Shown here: piece by piece, positions 1-12,107 of the stretch
How the letters are laid out: every line of letters starts with the position of its first letter
Numbering within the stretch: the first letter of the stretch is position 1
Source of the DNA: Sialis fuliginosa
Taxonomy: Eukaryota > Arthropoda > Insecta > Megaloptera > Sialidae
DNA length: 64,000 nucleotides
Assembly (NCBI GenBank): GCA_961205875.1
Contig: OY540815.1
Coordinates: forward strand, 4,092,001 to 4,156,000
Direction of reading: 5' to 3'
Position numbers and translations under genes: made by a program
Notes under the pieces: generated by a model
Seen by the model: the letters and a program-made list of their open reading frames with translations, nothing else
The model's database searches: none
Told to the model about the DNA's origin: nothing

Positions 1-910
1 TTTTTAAATCCTGAGATTTAAATGAAGACCTTTTTTTATTTATTTTTTCGTTGATACCTAAAAATTTCCACACCCTATAATATTTTCTTTTGTGTCGCCT
101 GCTATTTTTGATGACCATTTTCATCTTTTCGTTGTCATCATTATTACAAAACCCGAAGAAATTATAAGAAAACTCGGAGCCCGGAGAAACGGATATTTTT
201 TTATTTTTCGTTTTTATTTTCTGTACCTGACATTGAAAAATGATGTTTCACGTTACACATAATTGTTATAAATTAAATATGACACAGGTATATTGATTAT
301 GTTGTGTCATTCGATACCTGAACGGTTATAAATTCTTATATCTGAAATATTAAAAATCCGCAATATGCTTTCACAAAATATTTTCTACATCACATATGAA
401 TGCATTGAATCTATATTACTTCAGCCATGAATGTATGTACATTGGCTATAAAAAATGACATTTGAATGAAAAATTGGCTGTAAAATTTAATAAGCACAAT
501 TTATGGAATAACACAACCGATGTTCAAGAGGTCTATATACATATTTTATTGCTAAAAGACAAATATATGTACTATATGTATGTATCGATGCATGAGGTTT
601 GTAATAAATAATAATCTTTGGACATTCCTTTGCGTGGTTTCTCCTTTGACGTGAACGAAATTTGAGAATAAATTTTCGTGAAAATATATAAAAAGTGTAG
701 AAAAAAATCTGTGTTGAACTGGAGAAAATATTTAAAAATACAGAAAAAAATATAAGGGAATGGCGGCTAAAACGGCGCCGCGGGTTAATTGTAAAAAGTT
801 TATATGTTTAAAAACTATTTAATTGTCTTTGTTTAGGTATAAAATGCGATCGTAAAAGAATTTTCATTTATATGATTTAAGAATCATAATTTAATGAAAA
901 CAAAAAAAAA
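1..910. other. AT-rich unassigned sequence
   Basis: No reading frame, terminal repeat or dispersed-family signature is recognisable here. The only local departure from AT-rich filler is a short GC-rich patch near 762-785 (ggcggctaaaacggcgccg). I see no gene. Confidence 0.5.
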
Positions 911-1037
911 CAGCCAAGTGCGTGTTGGGCACACATATGATAGGGTTTCGTAGTCATTACGATTTATAAAAAAAAATTGAGGACGGACGGACATGGCGAA
1001 ACTATAAGGGTTCCTAGTTTTCTACGGAATCCTAAAA
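911..1037 (+). repeat. Dispersed family A, short internally deleted copy
   Basis: The copy begins with the family A head (gccaagtgcgtgttggg) and ends with its tail (gttttctacggaatcct). The roughly 600-bp middle seen in the other copies is missing. The tail keeps the gaggacggacggacatgg word. Family A is a non-coding dispersed repeat of unknown class, with seven copies in the window. Confidence 0.7.
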
Positions 1038-1693
1038 AGAGTTATTTCAAATTTTTTCACAAACTATTCTTGCTACAGGGTTCGTTATAATTTACATTGA
1101 AAGTACTAATTAAATGCTATGTACATTCTCGACTTTTGGATTTTAATAATGTTCAATAGTTAATTTTAACTATTGAAAAACATTTCATATTTTATTTTAT
1201 AATATTATTAGATGCTAATATTCTCCGCTGTTCTCCTACTCTCGCTTTTTTATCAAAAAGAATTTTATTTTTGTTCGTCAAAAATCTTTTTTTTTTATCT
1301 TTTTAAATTATAAATGTTTAACATTTGACGGCTAACATAAAAATATCTCAGAATATAAATCTGTTTGCTTCTATAATATCTTAACATTGCATCGTCATCA
1401 TATTCTAAGAAATATTATATATTTGTTTATATATATACAAGATGCTTTTCTACATTTCTCAGTGTAACATTATACCTTTTACGCTTATCTCTACAACTTT
1501 GTCTCTTACAAAAACAATATGATAATAAATTAAATATAAGATCTTTTAACATATGAATATAAAGATACAAAGGAAAATATTTATTGTATGTACCTACGTT
1601 ATACATTATAAAAATTTCTCTTAAAAATTTAAATAAAATTAAATTTTCCAATGTCAGATTTTATTCATAAATAAAAAACTTAAAATAATAAAT

Positions 1694-2410
1694 AAAACCG
1701 ACTTCAAAAAAAAAAAAAAAACTAAAAACATTGAAAAGTATAAGGTAGGAAGGGTGAATGGCGGTCACTTAAGTGGGAATCAAAATAACCCCTTAAATAA
1801 AATACTTATTGCAAAAGTAAGTGAACTTTCACATAGTTTATTAAGTTCACTTTATAACTATGTGGTATAAATTGCCAAGATTTTTGCCATTTGGCATATT
1901 TTTATATATTTTTAAAAACATACCGTTGACTGCCATTGCCGAGTAATGACGGTCACCAATGGGAGTAATACCGGTCGCTCAAAAACAATACGCTGTGCTT
2001 CCAAAATAAATTGATTAACAAAATAAAATCATGTTTTTGAACTCCAATTATATGCACTAACACATTTGTAATAATTGGTAATTTGAAAGATATGTATTAA
2101 TATAAAGTATTATTTGCTTACCTTTGTTTGAACATACCAGTTTATTACAACAAAATATGACTCAACAAATGCACAAATGTCACTCGCACTACAGTTGGTG
2201 GAATATGGCGTTACTTCGTAAATTAGTTCAATCATCCGTATACTAAATGGCAGTACTCGAATTTTTTATTGAAGTATTCTCGGAACTATATATTTGACAG
2301 TGACCGGTATTGCCCGCTGACCGCCATTCACCCATCTTCCCCTACTTTATAATTAAATTTAACTATTATGTATACTTTCCAATGTTTTTAGGGTTTTTAA
2401 AGTCGGTTTT
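1694..2410. mobile_element. Inverted-repeat element (outer shell of a nested pair)
   Basis: The ends are inverted copies of each other: aaaaccgacttc followed by a poly-A run and actaaaaacattg at the left, and caatgttttt then aaagtcggtttt at the right. A closely related sequence of only about 85 bp at 28,068-28,155 seems to be an uninterrupted sibling, so most of the length here is the inserted element at 1,739-2,351. It is non-coding and probably a MITE. Confidence 0.6.
1739..2351. mobile_element. 613-bp inverted-repeat MITE inserted in the outer element
   Basis: The left terminus (tataaggtagg, then gggtgaatggcggtca) is matched in inverted orientation by tgaccgccattcaccc followed by cctactttata at the right. 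The interior repeats the words gcggtca and ccggtattg/ataccggtcg in both orientations. No coding capacity is seen. The transposon superfamily cannot be told from the ends. Confidence 0.65.
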
Positions 2411-2665
2411 ATGTTTTTATTTTTTTATGTTTCCCTTGTGAGGGACGTATCTTCGAAGTGCATGGTCAGATTATGATAAAAGACTATAGCAATGTTGCCA
2501 TAAGTAATGTGCCTACGCTTCAATTTCGCTAATTCTATAATATAGCTGCATTTATATTCTTATATTAAAATATTTGCCATGGGAGCCACGAAACTTTCTT
2601 ATACGTAATACTGACAGTGAACAGTGTACGTGATATAAAATGAATGAGACATAAATTATACATAA

Positions 2666-3175
2666 CTAGCAGTGCCCACGCGGCTTCGCTCGCGTAGACT
2701 ACGGAATTATTGTTTAGGATTTTTAAAAAATATAGTTAAACTAATTAACTACAACGGTTAGTTATTATTGTAATAATAACTTATCAACACCTAAATTACA
2801 TACTTAACAAAAACGAATCAGAAGAAAAAAGTACAAATAATTTGTGTTCTGTTTAAATTTAAATGTGAATTATTGAAAACAAAATAAACTCTGACGATCA
2901 GCCGAGGGAATCCGAATATCTACCGAGTGTAAGCGAATCAGTCTGTTGTCCCTTGATTCGATGTAGCACGACTCCATACATTTAATATGTTACCGTATAT
3001 AAATTTATTTTAAGTTTTTCCTAAACTATACGACCAAATTGGATGCTGTAAAGGGCAGATTATAGAAAACATACCTATGAATTAAAAAAAAAACACGTAA
3101 ATCGGATAAGTGGTTCTCAAGTGATAAGCGCACTAACGGACAGACAGAGAGACGCTCAGCTTTATATATATAGAT
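2666..3175 (+). repeat. Dispersed family G
   Basis: The head ctagcagtgcccacgcgg is followed by cttcgctcgcgt and ggaattattgtttagg. The copy closes with gcgcactaacggacag, a gacagagagacg word and an alternating TA tail. Other copies lie at 4,190-5,026 (inverted), 28,317-29,228, 47,128-48,351 and 58,622-59,355. The A/T microsatellite at one end suggests a non-autonomous retroelement or Helitron-like element, but no diagnostic end is certain. Confidence 0.65.
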
Positions 3176-4189
3176 AATATTCTCTACAACATGTATCAAA
3201 TTAATTTTTTTAACGTAGTTACTAAACCGAAAATGGATGTATTTCTCTTGTCAATTTTTGAATTTTCGAATTAATTTTGAAAGAAGAAAAATGTTTTTAG
3301 AAATTTCATATCCTACAACTTTTGTATTAAACATTTTTTCTTGAAATTTGATTCAATTTAGTTATTTCGGGGTTCCGATCGGGGGCGGATTTTGGCCAAG
3401 ACAGACTAGACAATCCCTTAAAAACTCAACCGATTCAGTGTTACGTACATTGTACAAAAAATATATACTTATTGTATTGAATACATCCTCCTTTTTTATG
3501 TCGGTTAAAAAGTATAAAAATCGATTATAACTTCAATTCTACATATGAATGAACTTATGGTATATAAATCAAATCAATTTAATATCATCATCATAAATCA
3601 AATATGTATTAAATTATATAATATTATTATATAAACACAACTATTGATTAAGTACATACAACTTAACACAATAGATTACAAAGATAATATTTTGAAAGCA
3701 TTAAAACCCATTTGCTGTTCACGAAAATCAGAATAGATCTATTAACGTTGTTTATAATATATTATGTTCTACAATAAATAGTACATACAAGCCGACATGG
3801 AAAATCCTTTTTCACTTATATAAATCAAATATGATTGAGTGTACTTTAGTTATTATGATATGTATCTATACAATTTTCAAATAGCATTCTTTAGCTGTAT
3901 TACAGAGCTGCAGATATTTATTAAAATGTTTACTGTTACAATTCTTCAATACAGTATTTTATCCAATTTATTAAATATAATATTTCTTCTGTGAATTTAT
4001 GCATTTGTAAAGATGTAGAGTAATGTGACGCACCTAAAAAATTTTAATAAATAAAAAAATAATTATTAATTTTTTTTCAGTAATTTGAATATTTACAATA
4101 AACAATTTGACAAGATTTGTTTTTTATTTTTTAATAATTTGATGTATTTATAATATAACTTATAATTTATTATAAATAACTTATAATCC
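3176..4189. other. AT-rich unassigned sequence
   Basis: A 60-codon frame at 3,348-3,530 has no recognisable domain and no splice or promoter context. The rest is AT-rich with no terminal repeats that I can see. Confidence 0.45.
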
Positions 4190-5026
4190 TTAATATATAT
4201 ATAAAGCTCAACGTCTCTCTGTCTGTCCGTTAATGCGCTTATCACTAGAAAACCACTTATCCGATTTACGTAGTTTCTTTTTTAATTCATAGGTACATTC
4301 TCTGGCCAGGTTATAGGCTATATTTTGTTACGTTAGGTAACATAACAACTAAGCAGTGACGATAATAGTAAATCAAGTCGGAAAAATGTTGCCATCAGCG
4401 CGCTATTTTGCAATACGCTGCCTAAAAAAGCGTTCAATATTGAACAAAATGATGTATTAAAGAATTAGATAGAATCAAAAAATCTACAATAAAGTCAGCG
4501 ACACCATATGTCTAACTTTTATATTTAAGGCACAATGATTGTTTTTATGTTACAAAGAAAATTTAAAATATTTGGGTTTTGTTTACGTGGACTTATGACC
4601 TGCTAAACATTAATTCTTATCGAAATAAATGATTTCATCATCATAATGTAGATATAATTTGCCCTTTACAGAACCAATTTGGTCTTTTGGATTAGGAAAT
4701 AAAGTGAAATATACATTCAATAACATATTATTCGCGGTAATTCGCGCGAATTATGATGAAGTGTTGCGGAGAGAGGGAAGATTCTGCGCTCGGCCGGCAG
4801 TTGTTTATTTTGTTTTCAATTATTAACTTTTAAATTTAAACAGAACAAAAATTATTTGTAATATTTGTTCTGATTTGTTTTATTTTTAGGTAGGTACGTT
4901 AGGTTTTAATTAGTTATTATTACGATAATAGTTAATCGAGTTTGTACTTAATTCAACTATATTTTTCAAAAATCCTAAACAATAATTCCGTAGTCCAAGC
5001 GGGCGAAGCCCCGCGGACCCCGCTAG
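4190..5026 (-). repeat. Dispersed family G, inverted copy
   Basis: Read on the minus strand it starts with ctagcggggtccgcgg and ends at the alternating TA tail near 4,190. It keeps the shared blocks (taaatcggataagtgg, gcgcattaacggacag). It is longer than the 2.67-kb copy because of extra interior sequence around 4,320-4,800. Confidence 0.65.
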
Positions 5027-5211
5027 TTTATTATAATTGTGAAACGTTTGTTTGTGTTACATTACACTCGAGTAAGGCGAATATGTCCCACTCAATTTTA
5101 GTACAGATTTTCATAGATGAAAATCGGTTTTATTTCTTTTTTTTAAGTTTTTTATCTAAGCATTGATAAAATATTAAATTTTCTAAAGAATCCAGTTACT
5201 TTGTAATCATT

Positions 5212-5523
5212 ATGTATACTTTACACATATACATCCATACATACATACGCACGTACATAAACTCTCTGACTTTCTTGTCTGTTTCCAATGATTTATTGTT
5301 TGTAACATTAAACATGATATATGAAATATTTCCTGCAAGCTCGGTTTCTGATCAAGTAAGACAAATGTTTCCACAAGATGAATTAAAAACGAGAAGTGTA
5401 TTATATGCGGTAAAGTTGGTATTCAAAGCGTGTTTTACTTTCTTGGCTTTTGTGTGTAAGCGACGTCTTATTAAGTGTTGTTTTTTTAAATGTATTTGTT
5501 TTAATATTCAAATATCAAAGTAA
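5212..5523 (+). other. Unassigned 103-codon open frame (doubtful)
   Basis: The frame opens in a CATA-type microsatellite (about 5,220-5,260), so its first residues are simple-sequence product. The middle part (residues about 36-75) is less biased and reads IFPASSVSDQVRQMFPQDEL. A GTAAGA donor-like word lies inside it at about 5,355. I recognise no domain. It could be a chance frame or part of an unknown exon. Confidence 0.12.
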
Positions 5524-5530
5524 ACGTTTT

Positions 5531-6188
5531 AAGGGTTCCGAAAAACCCTATTAATCTCACTTTGTCGTCCGTGCGTCCGTCCTTTTCAGTCAAAGCAAAA
5601 TATCTCGTTAACTATATAGGTAAGCTAGAAACTTGAAACTGTTACTGAACATGTAAAATGATGCCCTCTTGTAAAAGTTGAAAAAATAAGTTTTCAGGAG
5701 CTGAAGTTATGTAAAAAAAATTTTTTTTATACCAAGACATGTGGAATTTCACCCTTTTTCTAAATCAAAAATGACTAAAGCAAATAAAAAAAAAATAAAA
5801 AAATTGTATACCAAGACGTGGGGGTAACAAAATGTAGATCTCAATTAGTAGAATTTGACCATATTTTTAATTTTTTTTCTAACTCAAAAATAGCGCCAGT
5901 AGGGGGTTAAAAGCAGTATTTTATTTTGTCTCCCTCTCTAACTCGGTAACTACCGATTCAAAAAATCTGAAAAAAATTTGGGCTTTGGTGGGGCTACCAA
6001 CGACAAATACTAAAGTCAACAATATCATTTTAAATTTTGGAATAATAGAGAGGGGTGTCATAGAATTTTTATTTTTATATTATTTTCCAACTCAAAAATG
6101 CAGGTGTGGCTCCAAACAGTCCATGTAGTAAGTACATCGAAACCCTTATGGCATAAACCCGTGTATGTCTAGACCGAATTATTTGTAG
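5531..6188 (+). repeat. Dispersed family B
   Basis: It begins aagggttccg and ctattaatctcactttgtcg, followed by cgtgcgtccgtcc. It ends with a gaacccttatggcat-type word and a gaccgaattattt block. The two ends carry GGTTCCG in opposite orientations. Copies also lie at 13,438-14,312 and, inverted, at 24,646-25,277. It is non-coding, and the recurring bait (caacgacaaatactaaagtc) is well conserved between copies. Confidence 0.7.
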
Positions 6189-6521
6189 CTGGGATAGTTA
6201 TAAATAATTATATATTTATAAAATAGTTCATGATGTAAATAAATATTATAATAAATACCGGTTGATCATCCAATAATGTTTTATTTTTATTTTATTTGTA
6301 TGTATGAATGAATGTTACATAACATTTGAATATGACCCCCATCCCCCATCTAACAATATAGCTGTACCTCCCTCCCCCCTAAAAGCGTTATGTGGTTTAT
6401 GAACGTTCCCAAAGTTGAAGTTAAATATTATAACTTTAAATTATACTGGTGACGTCAATAAGTAATGTTTGTAAATTCCAATTTTCTACTTATCACGTAA
6501 CAATTTTTACTAACTATCATT

Positions 6522-6660
6522 AGAGTTGTGCATGCACTTAAGTACAAGTACTTAAGTACTTATGGAGGTAATTGTACTTTTACTTTAATTACTTTTCAAA
6601 TGAACGTAATTAAATACTCTTTCAAAAAAGTATTTTGCACTTGCACATAAATACATTTAT
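6522..6660. repeat. Low-complexity repeat of AAGTACTT words
   Basis: After tagagttgtgcatgcac the sequence is built from overlapping acttaagtac, aagtact and aattactttt words and closes with ttttgcacttgcac. Several hAT-type elements of insects start with a similar tagagttgtgc motif, so this may be a small hAT-derived element. No target duplication is readable. Confidence 0.4.
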
Positions 6661-6747
6661 TAATGTCGCAAAATTAGAATATTAATACATTTTTTTATAA
6701 GCACATTCTCGTAACCCGACTTTTTTTTATTAAGTATCACTCTGCAC

Positions 6748-7265
6748 ATTGGTACCAGTCTTATTGTATTCTTGTTTAATTAAATGTACTACTAAATTAG
6801 AAATATTTGCTGATATTTGATAACTGTCATTACTGAATCATAATCTATAGACACTTAACTGTAAAACAGCTTAATTTGATAACAATCAGCCAATAGGTGT
6901 CGAAATAGTGGACATTCAAACTAATTATTGGTGAAATCTATTTATTAATTATTATATTATCATAGCATCTGATTTACATTGTTTACAATTTTACGATTCT
7001 TTATTTAATAACTTATGTATCGTAGTACTCATCATTATGTATTCATTAGCAAGTGTCCATCACTGGGTACACATTACTGGTTTTATTTTATTCATTACTG
7101 AAGAAAAAACCTAAACAAAATAAAAGACTTGATTGGGTAATTAAAATGATTTAAGAAAGATAGGTAAATTTTATTACAATAGTAACATGATTTCATGATA
7201 ATTACAAAAAAGAAGCCAATCAATTCCAAAAAACAGTATACCTTCATGAACATAAAAAACTGCCT
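6748..7265 (+). repeat. Family H, degraded copy
   Basis: It aligns by eye with the 9.4-kb and 61.1-kb copies: ggtaccagtctt head, the attactgaatcataatcta block, cagcttaatttgataac, and the late gaagaaaaaacctaaac block. The right terminal repeat is lost. A reading frame on the opposite strand at 7,095-7,292 is a by-product of this repeat. Confidence 0.6.
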
Positions 7266-7396
7266 CGTTAAAATCTTGTTTTCACGTTTCAAAAATAAAA
7301 AAATAAAGTAAATGGTAAATTGGATGAAAATCGGCTCATTTTAAAATGCTTATTTACCTATTGCTAAGCTACCTGACATATAATAGCAACATATGC

Positions 7397-7966
7397 CAGT
7401 AGCGTACCGACGGGTGGGCAAAGGGGGCACCCACCCCGGGCGGCACATTGCGAGGGGCGGTAAATTTTGTTAACAAAAATTGAATATAATTAAATTATAT
7501 GGGTACAGGGATGTTCAAAAATCTTACTTAAAACAAAAACTATAAAATAATGAACATTTTAAAAATAATATCGGTTATTTAGAATCAATAAAATTATATT
7601 CTTTATTTTCATAGCAATTTTTTTTATTTGTTTACATATTCTTTATAAAAAATAAACATAAATAATGCATAGTAATAATAATGCTTAGGCTACACCTGCG
7701 TCTAACGTGAAGTGTAACGCGATGTAGAAAAATCAAATTTTAGTGTTTTATTTTTAACTTCTAATATACAATTTTTTTTTTTTTTTTTCAATCAACAATA
7801 AATTTTCAAACTAATAATATTGTTTTGAGATAATCATTGATTAATTAATTTTTGAGAAAAATGTTTTTTATTGACAATTTTAGATTTGAATTTTTTGTGC
7901 GAGGGGGGGTGGCGGCGGAAAATTTGGAATCTGCCCCGGGCGGCAGAAACACACGGTACGTCACTG
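7397..7966. mobile_element. hAT-type non-autonomous element, 570 bp
   Basis: The ends are CAGTAGCGTACCG and, in inverted orientation, CAGTGACGTACCG, both followed further in by a GC-rich CCCCGGGCGGCA block. A perfect 7-bp direct repeat catatgc flanks the element (7,390-7,396 and 7,967-7,973). CAG termini with a target duplication close to 8 bp indicate the hAT superfamily. The interior is AT-rich and has no transposase. Confidence 0.75.
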
Positions 7967-8230
7967 CATATGCCCCCTCTAATAAACGATGTTAACACCC
8001 ACTTTATGGATATAGACGACTACATACATTTTATAATTTTTTTATTTATCGTTGTGTTCTTTTGGAGTACATTCACAGCAACGAACTTTAACCAAATCTG
8101 TTTTAATATAATCTAAAACTTTAATTTTCTTTCAGTATACATCTTATATTTTTATGTACGCACATAACCAGAACCGTAATAAGAATATTTTTATACTTAT
8201 ATAAACCATATTTTTAAGTCTTATTTTTTT

Positions 8231-8558
8231 GGTTATTACTCATTATGTCAAGTATATTCTTTATTTAACTATCGGATATCTTCCCTTTTATTTTTTAGGT
8301 AAAATCATATATTAAGAATATAATAATCCAATTCATGGAATATTTGTCTATCTGTCTGTCTGCTTGCTTGTTTGTTCTGACATGACAATTGGTTATTACT
8401 CATTATGTCAAGTATATTCTTTATTTAACTATCGGATTATCGGATATCTTCCCTTTAATTTTTTATGTAAAATCATATATTAAGAATATAATAATCCAAT
8501 TCTTGGAATATTCGTCTATCTGTCTGTCTGCTTGCTTGTTTGTTCCGACATGACAATT
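8231..8558 (+). repeat. Tandem duplication of a ~160-bp unit
   Basis: Unit 1 (8,231-8,390) and unit 2 (8,391-8,558) are nearly identical, both starting ggttattactcattatg and ending with ctatctgtctgtctgc and ttgttcYgacatgacaatt. The second unit has an extra 8-bp repeat (atcggatt). The high identity suggests a recent duplication or unequal exchange. Confidence 0.85.
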
Positions 8559-9403
8559 TTGATGGAACTTCACTGTTAGAATCTCTACGACTCTAGAATT
8601 AATTAGGCTTATAGTATAATTGATATTAAATAACAGGTAAGCACGTATAAGAAGAATTCTAGGGTTTATAAAATTTTAATTAAAAAATGTATTGCCCAAA
8701 AATTGCTATAATATCATAAACCACCAGTTCTTCACTCGTAGGTACGAGTCTGAAATTTTGGGATAATTAAATTGCGATCCAAAGCTAAAACATAGGCCAA
8801 TGGGACCGAAAAAAAAACACCCTAATAAACATATCTTCATTGTTAGTGAGTTTGAACCAAATTCAATTGTATTATTGTATGCAGTGTACATTGTAAATAG
8901 CTACCTACTTGTATTTCAACATCTACATAGAATGTAGTGTTTCTCATTCTAAAATATAATTAAGTTTTATGCATTTTAATCCAATTGTTGTGTTATATTT
9001 AACTTTGTTTTGTTAAATTGTAAACGCTTATAGCACTGTGTATTCAAATTAACTGTTGTATGTACAATGTGATATGTTTAAATATATTTTACTTGTTTCG
9101 AAATGCTTCAACTGATTTACATAGTTATAGTTTTATGTATTTTCAGTATTATTAGGTTATTGTGGTGTTCTAGATTTATACAACCAGTGATACATTTGAA
9201 GTTTAATTTAATTTAATGAGTTGTAAACTCCAGATATGAAAATACGCTCCGTTTGTCGTAATTTGCTTAGAAAACAACAAGTGTAGATACTGTATTCAAT
9301 TTTTGTGGATATGAATAAAATTAAAATATTCATTTACATATTGTAGAAACTAAGCAACAGTAGTAGGTACATATAAATATCTGTTTTGTAAAATGTAAAT
9401 AAA
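8559..9403. other. AT-rich unassigned sequence
   Basis: No terminal repeats or convincing frames. A 61-codon frame on the minus strand at 8,706-8,891 has no recognisable domain. Confidence 0.4.
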
Positions 9404-9790
9404 GTACTGGCACCAGTCTTGGATCATACTCCAATGTTAGATTCTTGTTTAATTAAATTAATTTATAAATATTTGTTGATATTTGATTACTGCTATTACT
9501 GAATCATAATCTATAGACACTTAATTAACATTAAAACAGCTTAATTTGATGACAATCGGCCAATGGGTGTCAAAATGGTAAACATTTGAACTAATTATTA
9601 GTGTAATATATTTATTAATTATAGCATCTGCTTTACATTGTTTGCAATTCACGATTCTTTATTTTTTAACTTTTGTGTCGTAGTACTTATCGTTATGTAA
9701 TCATTAGCATGTCCATCACTAGGTGCCTATTACTGGGCTAACTTTATCCATTATTGGAGAAAAAACCTAAACAAAATAAAAGACTATAAT
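9404..9790 (+). repeat. Family H, partial copy
   Basis: It starts gtactggcaccagtctt and follows the family through aatcataatctatagac, cagcttaatttgatgac and gtccatcactaggtg to gagaaaaaacctaaac. The right terminal repeat is missing. It provides an uninterrupted reference for insertion sites in the 56.6-kb and 61.1-kb copies. Confidence 0.65.
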
Positions 9791-9961
9791 TAAAAAAAAA
9801 AACTAAACAAAGAATAAATAAATACAAAAACTGGAAAAAGTATTCCACAAATAATAAATAATACCTACTTATATTTTTATCATAATACGTTAATCTTGCA
9901 ATTATAATTTTTCGGAATTAAAAATATTCAATTTCAGAAAACAAAACTGTTACTTGATGTA

Positions 9962-10339
9962 CAGTCGCCTGCAGAACTCGTCTGGCTCCCTAAAGGCTAG
10001 AATCGCTTACAACAAATTCCAAATTTAAAGACAAACATAATCGGTTATCTTTTTCTATCAAGTTTAATATATTTAAATACTAAAATTTGGAATATCAAAT
10101 ATTTATTGCCACAAAATTTACGTATACAATTTTTAATAGATTACATAATAATTTAATTGCACACATATATATGAGTACTATAAACGAAGAGTAGTTCTTT
10201 ATCTAGCAAATGAATTTCAAAATATCTGTCTTTGTTTGATACATGGAGAAATATTATAATAATCAAATGGGAGGAGCCTAATAAGTTTGTGATAAACGAA
10301 AATGAATACAAACTGCAAGACCATTAATGCAGGCGACTG
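9962..10339. mobile_element. TA-flanked MITE with CAGTCGCCTGCA ends
   Basis: The element has matching terminal repeats CAGTCGCCTGCAG and, inverted, CAGTCGCCTGCAT, and is flanked by TA on both sides (9,960-9,961 and 10,340-10,341). This fits the Tc1/mariner type of insertion. The interior is non-coding. A diverged, reverse-oriented relative lies at 22,591-23,049. Confidence 0.75.
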
Positions 10340-10624
10340 TACATACGTCTGATACAAATAAATATGCTCCACATTTTTAAACGCAAACTTACCAAATGTT
10401 ATATTGATTAAAGATGTAACGTAATGAAACAGAACTCAAGATAAACATTCAATCATTGTATTTTCAAGAAGTCATACCTTTGAATAAAATAATTAAAATA
10501 CAACATATTATTATAACATGTCAGTTTTAGCTACTGTGTTGCTTCTCAACGGATATTTCTTTAACTATCACACTTACTAATATTTCACTATCTAATTTTT
10601 TCAGAAATATCGTTTTTCTTTTAA

Positions 10625-11162
10625 CCTTTAGTTACTCGCGATGTGTACCGTAACGCAGTTACTCGCACGGTGTATTTTATACACCACATAAAAGATAGCT
10701 AGTTTTTGGGAATTTTTAAGTTATTATATTAATTTTTTAGCCCAATTCACATTATGTACTATTTATTTTCGAAGAACTAAGAAAATTTTCTTAAAATTAA
10801 CACAATTAAAAATTAAGAATAACAAAAACTAACCAAAATAAATTTAAAAAAGTACACAAAACTGTTCAATATTCAACTTCTGTTTCTTCATGTTGCAATA
10901 AATTGGTGCAAGACTGGCATTTAATCACAGATGTTGAATGTTTTTTGTGTATTTCAGGCACCAAAACAGCAACAATCCAAACATTAACTAACAACACTCT
11001 TGTTACAATTGTTAAATTGTGACTACCGGATACCTATCTCACTCTAGACAGACTAAATAAAAGTTAGGTGGGGGTGTACAGTCCCACAAAAATTTATACA
11101 TTTAGCAATCGCAGAAAATGCGTTGCTGGTGTACAAAATACACCAGCGCGAGTAATTAAGGG
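10625..11162. mobile_element. piggyBac-type element, 538 bp, TTAA flanks
   Basis: TTAA occurs immediately outside both ends (10,621-10,624 and 11,163-11,166). The terminal repeats are CCTTTAGTTACTCGCG at the left and, inverted, CCCTTAATTACTCGCG at the right, followed by subterminal blocks around tgtattttatacacca and gtgtacaaaatacacc. CCYT ends with a TTAA target are the hallmark of piggyBac. A minus-strand stretch near 10,870-10,990 could be a decayed cysteine-bearing tail of the transposase (it reads IKCQSCTNLLQHEE), but that is weak. Confidence 0.8.
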
Positions 11163-11583
11163 TTAAATAAACTGACAATTTCCTTACTTCTAGTTATCCG
11201 ATTTGGCTGAGTTTTATTAGGGTTCTATTCTGATAATAGATGAAGTTAATTCAAATGGATTTCTGCTAATTTATTACGTTTTGCGACCTGTAGCATGCTG
11301 AAATTCTCGACAAATTGAACTTTGTTTATATTTTTATAACAAAAAATTAAAACCAATCGATATTAAACTAAGTAAATATAGAGACTGCAATGTTCTCTTT
11401 CAGAAAAAGTAAATATCTAAATGGGTTACTAAATAAATTTAAGATAGAATGCTCATTTTATCAATGTACACACGTAAAAAAAATTTAGGACGAAAATAGA
11501 ACACACTTTCAAGCATAGCTTGGGGTGTGCAATATATTGCAATATACTTGTGGAATTCTCATTTATTGATTTATTATAATTTT

Positions 11584-12107
11584 TAGGGTTCCGTACCTCA
11601 AAATAAAAACATGAAACCTATATAGGATCACTTTGTTCTCCGTCTGTCTGTCCGTCAAGACCCCTTTTCTCAGGAACGGCTAAAGGTACCTATCATGTCA
11701 TGAAATAAATATCAATTATTAAGATCTACAACCCATAGTCCTGTAAAAATTCAAGTTTCTAACATAATAAAATAAACAGATACGGCCTTTCAAAGCGTAT
11801 TTTGATACTGACAGGCTGAGTCACTGATCATCAAAACCTTTAGGATACTTCCCGTTAACCCGAAATCTTGTTTGGCACGAAGAAAAATATCATCTTTACT
11901 TGCAAAAAATCCGAAAATCATTAATTTCTATTCTATGTGGAATTATTAAGTGACGAACTTAATTTTGCGGTTTCTTTGATACAGCGTCTACGTAAAGACG
12001 CCTACACACAAAGACGCCTTGGGAATCGAATTAATTGTCTACGTAATTAACTATTGTCAATAATTCAGTTTTATGTAATGGAACGGAACATTCAGGGCGC
12101 GAATGTC
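11584..12107 (-). repeat. Dispersed family C
   Basis: The plus strand begins agggttccgtacctcaaa and ccgtctgtctgtccgtcaa, and reaches the conserved block ctacgtaaagacgcct near 11,990. On the minus strand this is the same element as 26,676-27,187. It runs straight into a family A copy, so the junction of the two is approximate. Confidence 0.6.

Noticed and set aside
5212-5523. 103-codon frame as a real gene
   Set aside because: A third of it is CATA microsatellite product, and no domain or splice support was seen; kept only as a doubtful entry.
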